DNA of 64,000 bases, from assembly GCA_017407705.1 (NCBI GenBank), contig JAFQWA010000013.1, forward strand, positions 1 through 64,000, written 5' to 3'. The notes beneath the pieces were generated by a model. It saw only the letters and a list, made by a program, of their open reading frames with translations, made no database searches and was not told where the DNA came from. Positions 61,552 through 64,000 of the stretch are shown piece by piece (within the stretch, counting starts at the first letter, position 1; each line of letters opens with the position of its first letter). Position numbers and translations under genes: made by a program. The DNA comes from Clostridia bacterium. GTDB taxonomy: Bacteria; Bacillota; Clostridia; Oscillospirales; Acutalibacteraceae.

Positions 61552-63138
61552 ATGATACAAGAGAAATTTTCCAAACATCTTGTCAGTGGATATTTAAGGG
61601 CTGACGGAACCAAAATAGTCAACGGAAACGGACAGGAAATTCTGCTCAGCGGCTTTGGTATCGGCGGCTGGATGGTAAACGAGGGATATATGTGGGGTAT
61701 TCACACCAGACAGTATTCTTCCCCCAGAGGACTGGAATTTTTAGTACGTGAATTATGCGGCAGTGCTTATGCAGACAAGTTTTGGAAGCAGTTCCGCCAT
61801 AATTTCATAACTCATCAGGATATTAAAGAAATCTCCCGATTAGGTCATACTTGTATCCGTGTGCCTTTGCATTGGAAATTCTTTATGGAAAACGAACCTG
61901 AAATCATCTGGTTAAACGAGGGCTTTGAGCTTTTGGATAATCTTCTTGATTGGTGTGAACAGGAACGTGTGTATGTGATTTTGGATATCCACGCTTCTCA
62001 CGGCGGTCACACCGGTAGTAATATAGATGATTCGGTGGATAATTTTGCACGTATGTTCAACGATCAAATGAGTTGGGACAGAACTATTCTGCTTTGGAAA
62101 ACCATCGCTCAGCGATACGAAAGTCGTTGGATAGTGGGTGCGTACGATCTGCTTAACGAGCCTATCCGTAACGACGAGCCACCTCACTGGCCGGATCAAG
62201 GCAATTTGTTGCCCAAGCTTAAACAGTTTTACCGTGAATGTACTGCGGCTATACGCAGTGTGGATAAAAAGCATATGCTGATGTATGAAGGTCATAACTG
62301 GGCAAGCAAGCCTGACATTTTCGATGAAGTGTTTGACTCTAATATGTGTATTTCTCCACACCGTTATTGGCTCAACCCCGAACCTCAAAGCTATGAAGGC
62401 TTCTTGAAGGTGTCAAGACAGCTTAACGTTCCGCTGTGGGTAGGTGAAAGTGGCGAAAACACCAACGAATGGTATGCTGCCATGTTCCCTCTTACCGCAT
62501 CGTTGGGTATTGGCTACTGCTTCTGGCCGTGGAAACGTATGTCTCGTGCAGACTCCTGCCCCGCTGTTATTAAAATGCCCGAGGGCTGGCAGCAGGTTAT
62601 AGAATACACCATTGGCGGTGTGCGTCCTACTTATGAACACGCTCAGCAGATGTTTGATCAGCTGCTTGAAAATATTAAATTCGAAAACTGCAAATTACAG
62701 CCTTCTGTTACTGACTATATGTTCCGCAGACCCGGATCAAAAATCAAAGGACAGGACCACGATAAATTAGGCGGTGAGGGTAAGGATTACAGCAATGTAA
62801 GCATTTACAAGCTGCACCCCACCGCACCGGTAGGTAAATACCACAGAAACCACTTTGAGTGGGAGGATCAGACCTTCGATATTTTACAAGGCGGTTTTGC
62901 TAACTACACCTTCTTCGGACTTGACAAAGGAGCCGAGCTTACTTTAGAAGTAAAAGCAAAAGCAGATGCAAAGCTGCGTGTTGTTCAGCAGGGTAAGCAA
63001 ATTGCAGAGTTTACCGCTGATAAGTGCGACGAAATAAAGCAGTATAAAACAGCGTTGCTGTGTGCTGACAGTGAGGATACCGTCACCGTTATTTGTGATG
63101 AGGGTACCGTAAACCTTGTTGCACTTGCTATTGACTAA
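61552..63138 (+). CDS. Cytosolic GH5 glycoside hydrolase with C-terminal accessory domain
   Basis: 528 residues, no signal peptide. GH5 (cellulase-superfamily) barrel: GFGIGGWMVNEGYMW, CIRVPLHWKFFM, VILDIHASHGGHTG, LLNEPIRND (acid/base E203), CISPHRYWLNP and WVGESGENTNEW (nucleophile E299), YCFWPWKRM. The last 130 residues (about 395-528) form a beta-rich tail (FEWEDQTFDILQGGFANYTF, AELTLEVKAKADAKLRVVQQ) that may bind carbohydrate. It probably cleaves imported beta-linked oligosaccharides (cellodextrin, mannan or glucan type; not decidable here). Strong RBS GGAGGG. Divergent to glgB. Confidence 0.87.
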   Translation: MIQEKFSKHLVSGYLRADGTKIVNGNGQEILLSGFGIGGWMVNEGYMWGIHTRQYSSPRGLEFLVRELCGSAYADKFWKQFRHNFITHQDIKEISRLGHTCIRVPLHWKFFMENEPEIIWLNEGFELLDNLLDWCEQERVYVILDIHASHGGHTGSNIDDSVDNFARMFNDQMSWDRTILLWKTIAQRYESRWIVGAYDLLNEPIRNDEPPHWPDQGNLLPKLKQFYRECTAAIRSVDKKHMLMYEGHNWASKPDIFDEVFDSNMCISPHRYWLNPEPQSYEGFLKVSRQLNVPLWVGESGENTNEWYAAMFPLTASLGIGYCFWPWKRMSRADSCPAVIKMPEGWQQVIEYTIGGVRPTYEHAQQMFDQLLENIKFENCKLQPSVTDYMFRRPGSKIKGQDHDKLGGEGKDYSNVSIYKLHPTAPVGKYHRNHFEWEDQTFDILQGGFANYTFFGLDKGAELTLEVKAKADAKLRVVQQGKQIAEFTADKCDEIKQYKTALLCADSEDTVTVICDEGTVNLVALAID

Positions 63139-63141
63139 TAA

Positions 63142-63180
63142 AAAAAATCACCGAAAGAAAAACTCTTTCGGTGATTTTTT
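63142..63180. terminator. Bidirectional terminator after the GH5 gene
   Basis: AAAAAATCACCGAAAGA (63142-63158) and TCTTTCGGTGATTTTTT (63164-63180), 17-bp perfect stem, loop AAAAC. Shared with the convergent holin gene. Confidence 0.93.
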
Positions 63181-63581
63181 TAATTATTATCGTTATTCAG
63201 TTGTATCAGTATTTCCTTTAATTTTTTAGGGATAGGTATTCCAAGACTTGCAGCGTTTTCAATTATGCTGATACCCTCATTGGCAGTGTAAAAGCAACAT
63301 ACCAAGGTGCGGAATATCCATTGATCTTTAGATATAAGTCGGTCTAAAAGCACCGCCGTTATAAGTATGAATATTATCAAAACCTTCTTGGCAATGCCCT
63401 TTGCACCTTGCTTACTGGAAACAGTGTTTTTGGTGATCGCAACGATCACTCCGGTTATGTAATCAATGGCCATAAATCCGCACAGTACTATCACCGACAG
63501 ATCAAAGCCACCGACCAAATAGCTGATTGCTGAAAAAACTGCAGTAAACCCTACCTTCATAATAAGTTTAAAATATTTCAT
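63180..63581 (-). CDS. Phage-type holin family protein (TcdE/holin 4-like)
   Basis: 133 residues with three hydrophobic segments (about 8-30, 32-52, 65-85). GFMAIDYITGVIVAITKN followed by SSKQGAKGIAKKVLIIF is the signature of the phage holin_4_1 / toxin-secretion holin family, and the C terminus is charged (IPIPKKLKEILIQL). Pairs with the upstream LysM-bearing gene. Start ATG with GAGG. No other phage gene is in the window, so it may be a domesticated lysis or secretion module. Confidence 0.85.
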   Translation of the reverse strand: MKYFKLIMKVGFTAVFSAISYLVGGFDLSVIVLCGFMAIDYITGVIVAITKNTVSSKQGAKGIAKKVLIIFILITAVLLDRLISKDQWIFRTLVCCFYTANEGISIIENAASLGIPIPKKLKEILIQLNNDNN

Positions 63582-63590
63582 TTAAAAACC

Positions 63591-64000
63591 TCAACTTATG
63601 CTGGATGAGGAGAACCACGCAGTGGTACTGCCAAGCCCCACAGTGGTTAATACAGTTGAACAGGCATAGGGGTACTTAGCGCCTTCCCTGATGCCCACCA
63701 CCACCATTTTCTTGTTTGAGAAAACCTTGGAAGCGTTGCCGCCACCGTTTGCCTGGGAGTTACCCACTCCGCAAACAGTCACCTTATCCCCTACTTTTAT
63801 TTTAGCCGCAGACTTACCCGATACATAAACAGTGTCACCCACGTGAATAAGATCAAGGTTTTTTATCTGGGGATTTAATTTTGCAATTTCAGATAAAGTA
63901 AGACCGTGTTCCATGGCTATCTCATACATAGTATCACCGCTTTTAACAGTGTAAGCAAGGGGCTTTTGGGGTGTGGCAACGGGTTTTTCATAGCTAATGC
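63591..64000 (-). CDS. LysM-domain protein, C-terminal part (5' end outside window)
   Basis: The frame is open to the right edge; 136 residues are visible. A LysM repeat lies at YTVKSGDTMYEIAMEHGLTL with AKLNPQIKNLDLIHVGD, which binds GlcNAc chains of peptidoglycan. The following part (KIKVGDKVTVCGVGNSQANG, KKMVVVGIREGAKYPYACS) has an SH3-like pattern. In Clostridia such tails follow an N-acetylmuramoyl-L-alanine amidase or GH25 lysozyme domain, expected beyond the edge. It precedes the holin gene by 9 nt: an endolysin-holin pair. Confidence 0.8.
   Translation of the reverse strand, partial: ISYEKPVATPQKPLAYTVKSGDTMYEIAMEHGLTLSEIAKLNPQIKNLDLIHVGDTVYVSGKSAAKIKVGDKVTVCGVGNSQANGGGNASKVFSNKKMVVVGIREGAKYPYACSTVLTTVGLGSTTAWFSSSSIS

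Noticed and set aside
1-64000. tRNA/rRNA genes, CRISPR arrays, insertion sequences
   Set aside because: No T-arm-type sequence, no regularly spaced repeats and no transposase-like product found on reading.

Overview
The window looks like a chromosomal segment of a low-to-mid GC, endospore-lineage Firmicute of class Clostridia, most likely a gut Oscillospirales/Ruminococcaceae-type anaerobe (inferred from gene content, not from a marker tree). Pointers: the sporulation genes yabP, yabQ and a SpoVB-type flippase in Bacillus-like order; pyruvate:ferredoxin oxidoreductase and L-lactate dehydrogenase (fermentation); the paired GlgC/GlgD ADP-glucose pyrophosphorylases; a T-box ahead of hisS-aspS; Prp protease next to an N-terminally extended L27; and strong GGAGG ribosome-binding sites. 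No rRNA, tRNA, CRISPR, transposase or integrase was recognised; it reads as core chromosome.

Layout. 1-3.7 kb: end of coaE, a lytic transglycosylase, an M18 aminopeptidase, a DUF4830 protein and an RsuA-type pseudouridine synthase. 3.9-11.7 kb: MsmX-like sugar ABC ATPase, YdcF-like protein, single-chain PurL, an ApgM/homoserine-kinase-like enzyme and a YmfI-like reductase. 11.7-14.7 kb: radical SAM protein, aldo/keto reductase, a 48-residue small protein and a TVP38-type membrane protein. 14.7-20.3 kb (minus): helical hypothetical, RsmF-type methyltransferase, YitT, mini-RNase III, then the ribosomal operon rplU-prp-rpmA-obg. 20.4-26.5 kb: nifJ (PFOR), a beta-helix protein and an amidohydrolase. 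26.5-32.6 kb (minus): spoVB-mazG-hup-rqcP-yabP-yabQ-divIC-S1, nearly the B. subtilis yabM-yabR order, preceded by mtnN and a zinc-ribbon protein. 32.7-39.5 kb (minus): recJ-rsh-MBL hydrolase-hemZ operon and a small membrane protein. 39.5-40.5 kb: ldh under a probable Rex site. 40.7-47.3 kb (plus): membrane protein, then mreB-mreC-mreD-pbp2, a MinD-like ATPase and methylglyoxal synthase. 47.3-50.7 kb: T-box, hisS, aspS. 50.7-53.5 kb: a cluster of inverted repeats, a URO-D-like protein, and a CorA transporter behind a long structured leader. 53.5-56.8 kb (minus): nadA-nadB-nadC. 56.9-61.2 kb (minus): glgB-glgC-glgD glycogen operon. 61.5-64 kb: a cytosolic GH5 enzyme, then a holin and the end of a LysM protein at the window edge.

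The most unusual signals are not in proteins: a folded leader with a Shine-Dalgarno-occluding hairpin ahead of corA, a 13-bp hairpin that buries the ribosome-binding site of the DUF4830 gene, a set of four back-to-back perfect inverted repeats after aspS, and operator-like palindromes ahead of msmX, ldh and glgB. Most promoters I could place have the Gram-positive TRTG element just upstream of the -10 box.
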